This document shows positions 52,593 to 61,336 of a DNA stretch of 64,000 bases, piece by piece. Within the stretch, counting starts at the first letter, position 1. Every line of letters starts with the position of its first letter. The position numbers were made by a program, and so were the translations under genes. This DNA comes from HKST-UBA178 sp965223815 (lineage in GTDB: Bacteria > Pseudomonadota > Gammaproteobacteria > Chromatiales > Chromatiaceae): contig OZ245019.1 of the NCBI GenBank assembly GCA_965223815.1, positions 1,302,001-1,366,000 on the forward strand, given 5' to 3'. The notes under the pieces were generated by a model. That model made no database searches and was not told the DNA's origin. It worked only from the letters and a program-made list of their open reading frames with translations.

Positions 52593-53093
52593 ATGAGCGT
52601 CTATGCCGAAGATAGGCTGATCAGCCAGGCCCGGCAGTTGGCCGCAGAGTATCGTCGCACGATGGGAAAACCCCTTCCTGGCGTGAGCAATGAGATCGCA
52701 CTTCATGATGCCATTCGGCTGCTTTCGCTGGTCGCTACCGACGGTTCAGTGGGCGGGGTAGATGCCCTGGACCCGGAGCGAGATGGCAAGAAAATCCAGA
52801 TCAAGAGCCGCACCATCTTTGATCAGGGGCGAACCGATCAGCGCGTCGGTCAAATCCGCGTGGAGCAACCCTGGGACTCAGTGGTTCTGGTACTCATGGA
52901 CGAAGACTACGAGCCCTTTGAGATCTATGAGGCGGAGAGGGACGAGTTACTGGAGTACATGAACAAATCCAGCAGTAATCGCGCCCGGCGGGGTGCGCTC
53001 TCGGTTGCGCGCTTCAAGATAATCGGGCGCCTCGCTTGGGACCGGGAGGGCGGCCTGGATCCGGAGGTCTGGGACAATCAGGCCGATGGTTAG
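52593..53093 (+). CDS. DUF6998-like protein with nuclease-like motif
   Basis: A 166-residue soluble protein. Residues Glu34, Asp57, Gln69 and Lys71 are spaced like the PD-(D/E)XK nuclease core: an N-terminal helix Glu (SNEIALHDAIR), Asp in GGVDALDP, and the KIQIKSR strand, with Q in place of the usual acidic residue. From memory this family is DUF6998. It lies three bases upstream of the YoaA-like helicase, so the two probably act together. No activity is proved. Confidence 0.55.
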   Translation: MSVYAEDRLISQARQLAAEYRRTMGKPLPGVSNEIALHDAIRLLSLVATDGSVGGVDALDPERDGKKIQIKSRTIFDQGRTDQRVGQIRVEQPWDSVVLVLMDEDYEPFEIYEAERDELLEYMNKSSSNRARRGALSVARFKIIGRLAWDREGGLDPEVWDNQADG

Positions 53094-53096
53094 TCG

Positions 53097-55022
53097 TTGA
53101 CTGCAGGACTTTCCGAAATACTGGGGCCAGGAGGTCTGCTCTCCCGAAGAATCGACGGATTCAACTGCCGCCCCCAGCAATTGGCCATGGCTGAACGCAT
53201 CGCCTCCGCCCTGGAGCATGAGGGTACCCTCGTTACCGAAGCGGGTACCGGCATCGGAAAAACATTTGCCTATCTGGTACCGGTACTGCTATCGGGAAAA
53301 AAAAGCATTGTCTCCACCGGTACCCGAAATCTTCAGGATCAATTGTTTCACAGGGATTTGCCCATTATTCGGGACAGTCTGGCGTCACCCGCGAAGACCG
53401 CGCTCCTGAAGGGGCGAGCAAACTACCTCTGCAGGCACAGGTTGTCAGCAGCATTGGAAGAGGGCCGTCTTTCCTCCCGAGAGATGGTCGATCAACTCTC
53501 GCGCATTCATCGTTGGTCCGGTCAAACCCGTTTGGGTGATATAGCGGAATTTACATCGGTTTCGGAGAATGCCCGCATCTGGCCCCTGGTGACGTCGACA
53601 ACCGAGAACTGTCTCGGAGCCGAGTGTCCCGAGTATGAGGAGTGTCATTTGCTTGAGGCGCGCAGGCAGGCGCAGGAGGCCGATCTGGTGGTAATCAATC
53701 ACCATTTGTTGTGCGCCGACTTTGCGCTCAAAGAGACGGGGTTTGGCGAACTCCTGCCCGCCGCCGATAGCTTTATCATTGACGAAGCTCACCAGCTGCC
53801 CGAGGTTGCCGGTGGATTTTTCGGTGCCAGCACCAGCGCGAGGCAGATTCTGGAACTTGCTCGCGACACCGAGACGGAGTACGTGCGGGAGGCGGGGGAT
53901 CTACGGGAATTGCCTGATCAGGCCGCGCGTCTGGGGAAAACGGTTCGTGATCTACGCTTGGTGTTGGGCCTTGAATCCCGACGGGTTGCCTGGTCGGAGC
54001 TAGCAGCAGACCAGCGGGTAACGACAGCCTTGGCACGGGTCACAGAAGCTCTGGGAAAGTTACATGTCCTGCTCGACGGTATTCAGGGGCGTGGCAAGGG
54101 GCTCGATAGCTGCCTTGCCCGCTGTCAGCAGCTCTCCCTCCAGCTGGAGGATATGCAGACTCTGGGAGGCGATGACGATATTCGCTGGATCGAGACACAG
54201 AGCCAGGGATTCCGTCTGAATCGCACGCCGCTGGATATCTCGGCACTGTTCCGCGAGCGGATGTCGACCTACCGGGGGTCCTGGGTTTTCACCTCTGCGA
54301 CCCTGGCGGTTGGAGAGAGCTTCTCACACTTTCAACAACAGCTCGGGCTGGATGATGCCCAGACAGCGTTGTGGGATAGCCCTTTCGACTACCCTAGTCA
54401 GGCCCTCTGGTTTGTGCCTCGGGATATGCCCGACCCGAGATCAAGCAGCTACACTCGGGCTGTCGTGGCCTTGACGATCACAGTTCTGGATGCGAGTCGG
54501 GGGAGGGCTTTTCTGCTCTACACCAGCCACAGGGCGCTACGAGAGGCGGCCGCCCAACTGGAGGGCCGGGTACCTTACCCGCTTCTGGTACAGGGTAGTG
54601 CCCCTAAGGGCGAGCTCTTGAATCGATTCAGGAAATTGGGCAATGCGGTGTTGCTGGGGACCGCCAGTTTCTGGGAGGGTGTAGATGTCCGCGGTCAGGC
54701 TCTCTCCTGCGTGGTAATCGATAAATTGCCATTTGCGTCCCCTGGTGACCCGGTGTTGCAGGCGCGGATAGACGCGCTTCGTAAAAAGGGTGGCAATCCC
54801 TTTATGACCTTTCAAGTGCCGCAAGCGGCCATCGCCCTCAAGCAGGGTGCCGGTAGACTGATCAGGGATAGCGGCGATCGGGGTGTGCTGGTGATATGCG
54901 ACCGCAGACTTCTAAAGCGCGGATACGGCCAGTTGTTTCTGGACAGCATGCCGCCCATGGCCAGAACTCGGGAACTTGCCGATGTTCAGCGATTCTTTTC
55001 CCAAGAGACTGAGTCGGCCTGA
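53097..55022 (+). CDS. yoaA: YoaA/DinG-family ATP-dependent helicase
   Basis: A 641-residue superfamily 2 (XPD-like) helicase. Walker A EAGTGIGKT is at 48-56, DEAH at 229-232, and the Fe-S cluster cysteines are Cys112, Cys172, Cys177 and Cys183. The C-terminal motif is KQGAGRLIRDSGDRGV. YoaA helps repair DNA and works with the polymerase clamp loader in E. coli. The start is TTG 53097, three bases after the nuclease-like gene. Confidence 0.92.
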   Translation: MTAGLSEILGPGGLLSRRIDGFNCRPQQLAMAERIASALEHEGTLVTEAGTGIGKTFAYLVPVLLSGKKSIVSTGTRNLQDQLFHRDLPIIRDSLASPAKTALLKGRANYLCRHRLSAALEEGRLSSREMVDQLSRIHRWSGQTRLGDIAEFTSVSENARIWPLVTSTTENCLGAECPEYEECHLLEARRQAQEADLVVINHHLLCADFALKETGFGELLPAADSFIIDEAHQLPEVAGGFFGASTSARQILELARDTETEYVREAGDLRELPDQAARLGKTVRDLRLVLGLESRRVAWSELAADQRVTTALARVTEALGKLHVLLDGIQGRGKGLDSCLARCQQLSLQLEDMQTLGGDDDIRWIETQSQGFRLNRTPLDISALFRERMSTYRGSWVFTSATLAVGESFSHFQQQLGLDDAQTALWDSPFDYPSQALWFVPRDMPDPRSSSYTRAVVALTITVLDASRGRAFLLYTSHRALREAAAQLEGRVPYPLLVQGSAPKGELLNRFRKLGNAVLLGTASFWEGVDVRGQALSCVVIDKLPFASPGDPVLQARIDALRKKGGNPFMTFQVPQAAIALKQGAGRLIRDSGDRGVLVICDRRLLKRGYGQLFLDSMPPMARTRELADVQRFFSQETESA

Positions 55023-55060
55023 TCAAGGCCCTTAGCCGCCCTCGGAATGGATAATATCGA

Positions 55061-55066
55061 TATAAT
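55061..55066 (+). promoter_or_regulatory. Candidate -10 of tsaB, possibly leaderless
   Basis: A perfect TATAAT lies seven bases upstream of the tsaB ATG. No ribosome site separates it from the start. If used, transcription would begin at the ATG and give a leaderless mRNA. No -35 is evident. Confidence 0.35.
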
Positions 55067-55072
55067 AGTGCG

Positions 55073-55768
55073 ATGAAACTGCTAGCTATAGAAACCGCCA
55101 CAGAGGCGTGTTCCGCAGCTCTTTACCTGGATGGGGAGATCAGGCTGCGTCTGCGGGTGGAGCCTCGACGACACAGCGAATTAGTACTGCCGATGATGGA
55201 TGATCTACTCTCCGAGGCGGAGACTAAATTGATTCAACTGGATGGTCTGGCATTTGGTTGCGGTCCCGGATCCTTCACCGGGGTGCGTATCGCTACCGGG
55301 GTGATTCAAGGCAGCGCTTTCGCCGCGGACTTGCCTGTGGTACCGGTATCGACTCTCGCGGCATTGGCACAAGGTTGTTTTCGTGAAAATGGAGAAAGGA
55401 ACCTGTTGCCGGCTTACGATGCGCGCATGGGTGAACTCTATTGGGGGTGCTACCGGATCGATGAGGCTGGTCTGGTACAAGCGGTGTGCCCGGAATCGGT
55501 CGTCGCCCCTGATCTGGTCTCCTTGCCTGAGGGCGGCGATTGGTTTGGCGTCGGCTCCGGTTGGGCGGCCTACGCTAAGGAGTTACAGCAACGGCTGGCC
55601 CCGGGTATTACCGGATTCCGCGGCGACACGCTTTGCAGTGCCTGGGATGTCGCTCTTTTGGGAGTGAGGGGTCTTGAAGAAGGAGGTGGCGTCTCGGCAG
55701 AGAAGGCCCTGCCGGTCTATCTGCGGGATCGTGTAGCCTGGAAGTCAGGTGGCGCTGGGAGTGGTTGA
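55073..55768 (+). CDS. tsaB: TsaB, tRNA t6A synthesis protein
   Basis: A 231-residue Gcp-like protein that helps TsaD add threonylcarbamoyl to A37 of ANN-reading tRNAs. It has LAIETATEACSAAL at the N-terminus, GPGSFTGVRIATG near 65-77 and the Gcp fold, but lacks the TsaD metal histidines, as expected. The start has no clear ribosome site. Confidence 0.95.
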   Translation: MKLLAIETATEACSAALYLDGEIRLRLRVEPRRHSELVLPMMDDLLSEAETKLIQLDGLAFGCGPGSFTGVRIATGVIQGSAFAADLPVVPVSTLAALAQGCFRENGERNLLPAYDARMGELYWGCYRIDEAGLVQAVCPESVVAPDLVSLPEGGDWFGVGSGWAAYAKELQQRLAPGITGFRGDTLCSAWDVALLGVRGLEEGGGVSAEKALPVYLRDRVAWKSGGAGSG

Positions 55769-55910
55769 TCTGGCGCCGGATACGGAGTACAGGGAGATTC
55801 GAGAAAGCGAAGCTAGCCAAAATGGTGGCATGCCTGGCTTGGGCGAGTTCGACCTTTGGTTTCAAAGAGCGATAACAGGGGATTTAAAGAGATGGAAAGA
55901 AGTATTCTAG
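55749..55910 (+). CDS. 53-codon ORF overlapping tsaB and the next gene
   Basis: A stop-free frame starts at GTG 55749, 19 bases inside the tsaB end, with GGAAG just before it. It ends at TAG 55910, inside the next gene. The peptide includes APDTEYREIRESEASQNGG and a Trp-rich tail. It could be chance, but the position and ribosome site are notable. Confidence 0.25.
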   Translation: MALGVVDLAPDTEYREIRESEASQNGGMPGLGEFDLWFQRAITGDLKRWKEVF

Positions 55911-56185
55911 CAGGCTTGCTTTCAGTGTTCGTTGGCGCGGGACCTTTGGCTGACAATACCGCGGTTGAGGAGTTCGAGCGCAAGGCCCAATCTCTTGGTG
56001 AGTCGATCTCTGCGGATAACAGCGGGCTTTCGGTTCGTTGTCGGGATCTGGCACGGCAAGTCGAGGAGCTCAAAGGTAGACCCCAACGGCGCTACTCCGC
56101 GCAGCAGGATTACTTGCAGGAGTGTGAACGCGACCCTGCCCTCAATCCATCCCCCGAGCCTTTTTCCCGGGGGACAGATTACTAG
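55892..56185 (+). CDS. Small exported hypothetical protein
   Basis: A 97-residue protein with a probable signal peptide (MERSILAGLLSVFVGAGPLA) and a short charged mature part with two cysteines and RYSAQQDYLQECERD near the end. The ATG 55892 has an AAAGAG site; an in-frame ATG at 55856 is also open. A hairpin, TCCCCCG/CGGGGGA at 56150-56174, lies in the 3' end. Unknown role; converges on the aminotransferase gene. Confidence 0.5.
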   Translation: MERSILAGLLSVFVGAGPLADNTAVEEFERKAQSLGESISADNSGLSVRCRDLARQVEELKGRPQRRYSAQQDYLQECERDPALNPSPEPFSRGTDY

Positions 56186-56241
56186 CTTTGAGCACCAACA
56201 CAAATTAGTTTGGGTTGTTTCCGGGCAGCCAGGTGAAGCGC

Positions 56242-57420
56242 TTATTTCAGCGCGGCTTGTACCGCTGGCAGCGCCTCGCCTCGATTGATTTCCGAACCCA
56301 TATCAGACAGCAGTGACTCCAGCGCTGCCACGCACATGAGGATATTCTCGGCCCGGCTGGCGTAACCCATCAGGCCTATGCGCCAGACCTTACCGGCCAA
56401 GGCTCCGAGTCCAGCACCAATCTCCAGATTGTATTCGCTAAGCAGGCGGCCCCGGGTATAGCCGTCATCTACGCCTTCGGGAATCGAGACTGCGTTCAGC
56501 TGAGGTAGACGCGCCTCTTCCGGAACAATGAACTCCAGCCCCAAAGCTTCCAATCCCGCCTTCAGCGCCAGATGATTCCGTTGGTGGCGTTTCCAGGCGT
56601 TTTCGAGACCCTCTTCTCTTAGCAAAAGCAGCGATTCGTGGAGTGCATACAAGTCATTCACAGGTGCAGTGTGGTGATAGGCCCGTTTGCCGCCACCGCT
56701 CCAGTATCCCATGATCAGATTGAGGTCCATAAACCAACTCTGCACAGGGTGGCGGCGATTGCGGATCTTTTCCTGTGCTCGTTCGTTAAAACTGACCGGA
56801 GAGATGCCGGGCACGCAAGACAGGCATTTTTGGGTTCCAGAATAGATGGCGTCGATTCCCCAGACATCCACCTTGACAGGCGTACCCCCAAGAGAAGTCA
56901 CTGCGTCGACGATAGTCAGGCAGTCATGTTTGTGGGCCAGCCCAACCAAAGTCTTGGCATCGGATTGTGCACCGGTGGAGGTCTCAGCATGGACGAATGC
57001 AACAATGCGGGCATCAGGATTGGCCTTTAGCGCATCTTCAAGCTTTTGAGGGTCCACGGCGGTGCCCCACGCATCCTCGACCATTACCGCAGTCCCGCCG
57101 CAGCGTTCCACATTTTCTTTCATTCGGCCGCCAAACACGCCGTTTTGGCAGACTATGACTTTGTCGCCGGGTTCGACGAGATTGACGAAACAGGTTTCCA
57201 TACCCGCCGAACCCGGGGCCGAAACCGGGAAGGTCAGTGGATTATCCGTCTGAAAGGCGTATTGCAGAAGTACCTTGACTTCCTCCATCATGCCGATGAA
57301 GGCTGGGTCCAGGTGTCCGATAGTGGGTCTTGATAGTGCCTCCAGTACCCTAGGAGAGACATCTGAGGGGCCGGGTCCCATCAAAGTACGTACTGGAGGG
57401 TTGAAAGGGCGTATTTCCAT
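56242..57420 (-). CDS. Class V aminotransferase (alanine/serine--glyoxylate type)
   Basis: A 392-residue PLP enzyme of the alanine-glyoxylate/serine-pyruvate aminotransferase family. It has MGPGPSDVSPRVLEAL near the N-terminus, the PLP lysine Lys198 in SGTQKCLS, and IGLMGYASRAEN towards the C-terminus. It probably interconverts glyoxylate and glycine using alanine or serine. It is divergent from the EamA transporter gene, and its exact donor is unknown. Confidence 0.92.
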   Translation of the reverse strand: MEIRPFNPPVRTLMGPGPSDVSPRVLEALSRPTIGHLDPAFIGMMEEVKVLLQYAFQTDNPLTFPVSAPGSAGMETCFVNLVEPGDKVIVCQNGVFGGRMKENVERCGGTAVMVEDAWGTAVDPQKLEDALKANPDARIVAFVHAETSTGAQSDAKTLVGLAHKHDCLTIVDAVTSLGGTPVKVDVWGIDAIYSGTQKCLSCVPGISPVSFNERAQEKIRNRRHPVQSWFMDLNLIMGYWSGGGKRAYHHTAPVNDLYALHESLLLLREEGLENAWKRHQRNHLALKAGLEALGLEFIVPEEARLPQLNAVSIPEGVDDGYTRGRLLSEYNLEIGAGLGALAGKVWRIGLMGYASRAENILMCVAALESLLSDMGSEINRGEALPAVQAALK

Positions 57421-57590
57421 AGCTACATCATCCTGCGGTTATGGCGGTCTTTAGTTAATCCCACTATTCTAACGCAGATCTCGTCGAACACGCGTCCAAC
57501 CTAGTCGTAATAACCGCTCAGAAAGTACATTTAATTATCAATTAGCGTGAGCGCTTCCAGCCCCTCCCCTTGGAGATCTCGATCCCGAAT

Positions 57591-58493
57591 ATGAAACGTC
57601 CTGCCGTGTCACCCTACTTACTATTGGTGCTGACGACGCTCTTTTGGGCGGGAAACAGTATTTTAGGGCGTTTCGTACGGCTGGATGTGCCACCTGTCGG
57701 GCTCTCCTTCTGGCGCTGGACATTGGCCGGGGCATTGTTGCTTCCCTTTGTGTGGCGGGGCATGATCGAAGCCTGGCCGTTGGTGCGGCAACATGTTTCC
57801 CTGGTGATTGCCCTGTCGGTTCTGGGTGTAAGCTGCTTCAACTCTTTCCTTTACATCGGACTACAGACTACTACCGCCTCCAATTCTGTATTGCTGTTAT
57901 CAGTGACCCCACTCATGATAATGCTCATCTCGTGGCAGTTGCTGGATGTTTCCGTCACTCGGCTGCAACTTCTGGGTATCGCTGTTTCTCTTACCGGTGT
58001 CGTAGTTATCGTCTCCAAAGCCAGTTTTACCGGACTCATTGATCTTGCCGTGGTCCGCGGCGACTTTTGGGTCTTGGCGGCGGTTTTCTCCTGGGCGCTC
58101 TACTCGGTTCTATTACGTTTGCGACCCGCGGGTCTGGGTGGTCTCACTCTGTTGGGGTACACCGTTGTGATAGGGTTGATCGGTATACTGCCTTTTTATC
58201 TGATCGAAACCCTCGCCGGCAGGCCAATGGTACTATCTACGATCTCTGTTCTCAGTGTGGCCTACGTAGCGGTGTTCGCTTCGTTGTTGGCCTATCTATT
58301 CTGGAATCATGCCGTTTCCGAGGTGGGGGCGAATCGGGCGGGGCTGTTCATACATCTCATACCGCTGTTCGGCAGCCTAATGTCGGTACTATTTCTGGGA
58401 GAGCGACTGCATCTCTACCATCTGGGAGGTATCCTGCTGATAGGTGCAGGCATCGCCGTCGCCACTTTTTCTTCTGGAAGGAGGGGCAACTAG
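57591..58493 (+). CDS. EamA-family (DMT) transporter
   Basis: A 300-residue membrane protein with about ten helices in two EamA repeats. TTLFWAGNSILGRFV at the N-terminus and the GANRAGLFIHLIPLFGSL region in the second half are typical of drug/metabolite transporters. The substrate is unknown. The ATG at 57591 is preferred over the upstream TTG at 57570. It converges on the SDR gene with a two-base gap. Confidence 0.92.
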   Translation: MKRPAVSPYLLLVLTTLFWAGNSILGRFVRLDVPPVGLSFWRWTLAGALLLPFVWRGMIEAWPLVRQHVSLVIALSVLGVSCFNSFLYIGLQTTTASNSVLLLSVTPLMIMLISWQLLDVSVTRLQLLGIAVSLTGVVVIVSKASFTGLIDLAVVRGDFWVLAAVFSWALYSVLLRLRPAGLGGLTLLGYTVVIGLIGILPFYLIETLAGRPMVLSTISVLSVAYVAVFASLLAYLFWNHAVSEVGANRAGLFIHLIPLFGSLMSVLFLGERLHLYHLGGILLIGAGIAVATFSSGRRGN

Positions 58494-58495
58494 GC

Positions 58496-59332
58496 TCAAA
58501 CACGCCGCAGCAGTGCGTCAAGTGCGGAAGTGGGTAGGATGCGCTTCAGATAACCGAAGAGATAAGTCGGAAAAGTGACATAGTAGCGGGCCCTCGGCCT
58601 GGGCGATTCCAACGCCTTGACGACTTTTTCGAGTACCGCCTCGGGCGGTAACGTAAAGGGCACCGCAGGGCCATCTTTTTTGAGTCGTGTTTCCATGGCC
58701 TGGTAGTGATCCCGATGAGGGCTGGCAGCTGCATCGATGTGCTGTCGCCACTTCTCCAGACCGTGAGCACGAAAGCGGCTAAGTATAGGTCCCGGCTCTA
58801 TAAGGCTGACGTGGATATCCGTTCCGTGTAGTTCCAGCCTCAGGGTATCACTCAACCCCTCAAGGGCGAATTTGCTGGCGTTGTATGCTCCTCGGAAACG
58901 CATGGCAGCAAACCCAAGAACGGAGCTGTTCTGGATTATTCGACCATACCCTTGATTGCGCATCACTGGCAGTAGCCTTCGAGTGAGATCATGCCAGCCG
59001 AAAAGATTGGTTTGAAACTGCGCCCGGAGAGCTTCAGTGGGCAGATCCTCTACCGCGCCAGGTTGTCCGTAAGCGCCGTTGTTAAACAGCCCATACAGCC
59101 GATTCTCTGTGCGTCGCAATACATAATCGACGGCGTGCTTAATACTTGCCTCGTCATCCAGATCAAGTTGAAGGCTCTCGTGTCCCTCGGCGTGTAACCG
59201 ATCTACGTCAGCTTCCTTTCTGGCACTGGCGAAGACACGATATCCTCGCGCTTGTAGGCCATTGGCAACACAGTAACCTATACCGCTGGAGCAGCCAGTA
59301 ACTAGGATTGCTTTATCTTTTTTTTCAGCCAC
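58496..59332 (-). CDS. Short-chain dehydrogenase/reductase
   Basis: A 278-residue classical SDR. The NAD(P) motif is TGCSSGIG at residues 12-19, and the catalytic residues are Ser137, Tyr150 and Lys154 (AYNASKFAL). A C-terminal extension (DALLRRV end) may form a lid. The substrate is unknown. The start is GTG 59332 with an AGGA site. It is divergent from pomA across a 221-base gap. Confidence 0.93.
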   Translation of the reverse strand: MAEKKDKAILVTGCSSGIGYCVANGLQARGYRVFASARKEADVDRLHAEGHESLQLDLDDEASIKHAVDYVLRRTENRLYGLFNNGAYGQPGAVEDLPTEALRAQFQTNLFGWHDLTRRLLPVMRNQGYGRIIQNSSVLGFAAMRFRGAYNASKFALEGLSDTLRLELHGTDIHVSLIEPGPILSRFRAHGLEKWRQHIDAAASPHRDHYQAMETRLKKDGPAVPFTLPPEAVLEKVVKALESPRPRARYYVTFPTYLFGYLKRILPTSALDALLRRV

Positions 59333-59553
59333 TTAAAAGTCCTATTTCGTATCTTGAATCGATATGTAAACAAGGGATTGTCGGGTCAGTTTGCTATTTG
59401 AGCAAGAACTAAAGTTTTCTCGCCCTGAACCGCTATCATAATCAGCAGTTAGCCAGCTGGTGTCCCAAGTACCAATTCCCACATCGTCAACGGAATGTAC
59501 ATTAGCGGCGGTCGACAACTGCTGCCGGTGGATAGGCTTAAAAGAGGTTATTT

Positions 59554-60318
59554 GTGGATATTGCAACACTGATTGGTTTGCTGGGTGGAGTGGGTATCAT
59601 CATCGGTGCCATTGCCACCGGCGGAGACGTGATGCTCTTCGTTAATCTGCCTTCGATACTAATCGTCGTGGGTGGCACCTTCATGGTAACTCTGATGCAG
59701 GTTTCGCTGAAGGACTTCCTTGGTTCATTCGGCATCGCCATGAAAGCATTCTTTTATAAGACCGACGATGCCACCCAGTTGATCGAAGAGGCGGTGCAAC
59801 TGGCCGATGTTGCCCGCAAAAACGGGCTCCTGGCACTTGAGGGGCAGGAGATCGGCAATGATTTTCTGAAACAGGGTGTGAGCCTGTGTGTCGACGGGCA
59901 CGATCCTGCGTTAGTCCAAAAGCTACTGTCCAAAGATATCAACTTGACCATCGAGCGCCATGAGGTGGGGCAGCGTATGTTCAAAAATATGGCGGTAATG
60001 GCGCCTGCCATGGGTATGATTGGGACACTGATCGGATTGGTTCAGATGCTAGCGAATATGTCGGATCCTGCCAGCATCGGTCCAGCAATGGCGGTTGCTT
60101 TGTTAACCACCTTGTATGGAGCTGTGATCGCCAACGCCTTCGCCCAGCCTCTGGCGGACAAGTTGGCTCGCGCAAGCCAGTTGGAGAAGACCAATAAAAA
60201 CCTGATCCTGGAAACCATTTCCGGCATTCAAGAGGGGATGAACCCGAGAGTGTTGGAGCAGATGTTGGGTACCTACCTTCCGTCCAGCAAGCGTGCAAAG
60301 GCGGACGAAGAGGGTTGA
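59554..60318 (+). CDS. pomA: PomA/MotA-type flagellar stator protein
   Basis: A 254-residue inner-membrane stator subunit with four helices, close to PomA. It begins VDIATLIGLLGGVG and has PSILIVVGGTFMVTL and MAPAMGMIGTLIGLVQML. The PomA resemblance suggests Na+ or H+ use in a polar flagellum. The start is GTG 59554 after an AAGAGG site. It is followed at once by pomB. Confidence 0.92.
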   Translation: MDIATLIGLLGGVGIIIGAIATGGDVMLFVNLPSILIVVGGTFMVTLMQVSLKDFLGSFGIAMKAFFYKTDDATQLIEEAVQLADVARKNGLLALEGQEIGNDFLKQGVSLCVDGHDPALVQKLLSKDINLTIERHEVGQRMFKNMAVMAPAMGMIGTLIGLVQMLANMSDPASIGPAMAVALLTTLYGAVIANAFAQPLADKLARASQLEKTNKNLILETISGIQEGMNPRVLEQMLGTYLPSSKRAKADEEG

Positions 60319-60321
60319 TGG

Positions 60322-61203
60322 GTGGAGGAGGAATGCCCCAAATGTGAGACCGGGTTGCCTGCATGGTTGGCGACCTTCGCAGATCTAATGTCGCTGCTGA
60401 TGTGCTTTTTCGTGTTGCTGCTCTCATTTGCCGAGATCGACGCTATTCGGTTCAAGAAAATGGCCGACTCGATGCGTGATGCCTTCGGTGTACAGCGTGA
60501 GATACCCGCTAACGAGATCGTTAAGGGCATCAGCCTTATCAAACAAGAATTCAGCCCCTCAACCGTTACTGATCCCTCACCTGTCAATGAGATAAGGCAG
60601 CAGACCAGAGAGGCAGAGAAGGAGAACCTGGATGTCAAGGATGGAGACAAGGACAGCCTAGAGGTCGACGAGGAGGTAATGGAGGCGGTAGCCGAGAAGA
60701 TTCAGGAGGAGGTCGAGGCCCAGGCTGAAGAACTCAAGGAGGCTTTGCACGACGAGATAGCAGAAGGCCTGGTAACGGTGGAAACAGAGGAGGCGAAGAT
60801 TATCGTGCGAATTCAAGAGAAGGGCTCTTTTTCATCCGGCAGCGCCAGCCTCGACCCGGGATTTCTTGAAGTTATGGGAAGAATTGGTGAAGCGGTTGCC
60901 AGGTCTCCTGGGCGTGTGGTAGTGGCCGGCCACACGGACGATGTGCCTATTTCGACAGCGCGATTCCGCTCCAATTGGGAGCTCTCTTCCGCTAGGGCGG
61001 TTACCGTGGTGCATGCACTGCTGAAAAACAGGGAGATCGACCCGCGCAGGGTTCTTATAGAGGGGCACGCGGATTCCAGTCCCCTGGCTCCCAACGACAG
61101 CTCTGAAAACCGGGCAATGAACCGCAGAGTCGAGTTGATACTGGAGCGGGGCGACGATCTCGATCGGGGCGACGTGCTAATCATTGATGACAATGCGAGT
61201 TGA
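60322..61203 (+). CDS. pomB: PomB/MotB-type stator protein
   Basis: A 293-residue partner of PomA, with an N-terminal helix carrying the ion-binding Asp21 in TFADLMSLLMCFFVLLL, a charged linker, and a C-terminal OmpA domain for peptidoglycan (VVVAGHTDDVPI and ALIE region). It completes the stator. The start is GTG 60322, three bases after pomA. The last bases overlap a 47-codon ORF. Confidence 0.92.
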   Translation: MEEECPKCETGLPAWLATFADLMSLLMCFFVLLLSFAEIDAIRFKKMADSMRDAFGVQREIPANEIVKGISLIKQEFSPSTVTDPSPVNEIRQQTREAEKENLDVKDGDKDSLEVDEEVMEAVAEKIQEEVEAQAEELKEALHDEIAEGLVTVETEEAKIIVRIQEKGSFSSGSASLDPGFLEVMGRIGEAVARSPGRVVVAGHTDDVPISTARFRSNWELSSARAVTVVHALLKNREIDPRRVLIEGHADSSPLAPNDSSENRAMNRRVELILERGDDLDRGDVLIIDDNAS

Positions 61204-61336
61204 GCCGGTGGACGATGGCCCCATCTTCGGTAACAACGCTTTTCATTTAGGAGCTGAGGGGCATCTAGTGACCTCACCATTGGAGGCTCCTGATTTCGGC
61301 AAGGAAACCATTCGGGTGATGACAGATGGCAGATGA
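61193..61336 (+). CDS. 47-codon ORF linking pomB and the PilZ gene
   Basis: An open frame starts at ATG 61193, 11 bases inside the pomB end, and stops at TGA 61334-61336, 11 bases inside the PilZ gene. It encodes MRVEPVDDGPIFGNNAF and 30 more residues. It exactly bridges the two genes, which suggests translational coupling. It has no strong ribosome site and no recognised domain. Confidence 0.4.
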   Translation: MRVEPVDDGPIFGNNAFHLGAEGHLVTSPLEAPDFGKETIRVMTDGR

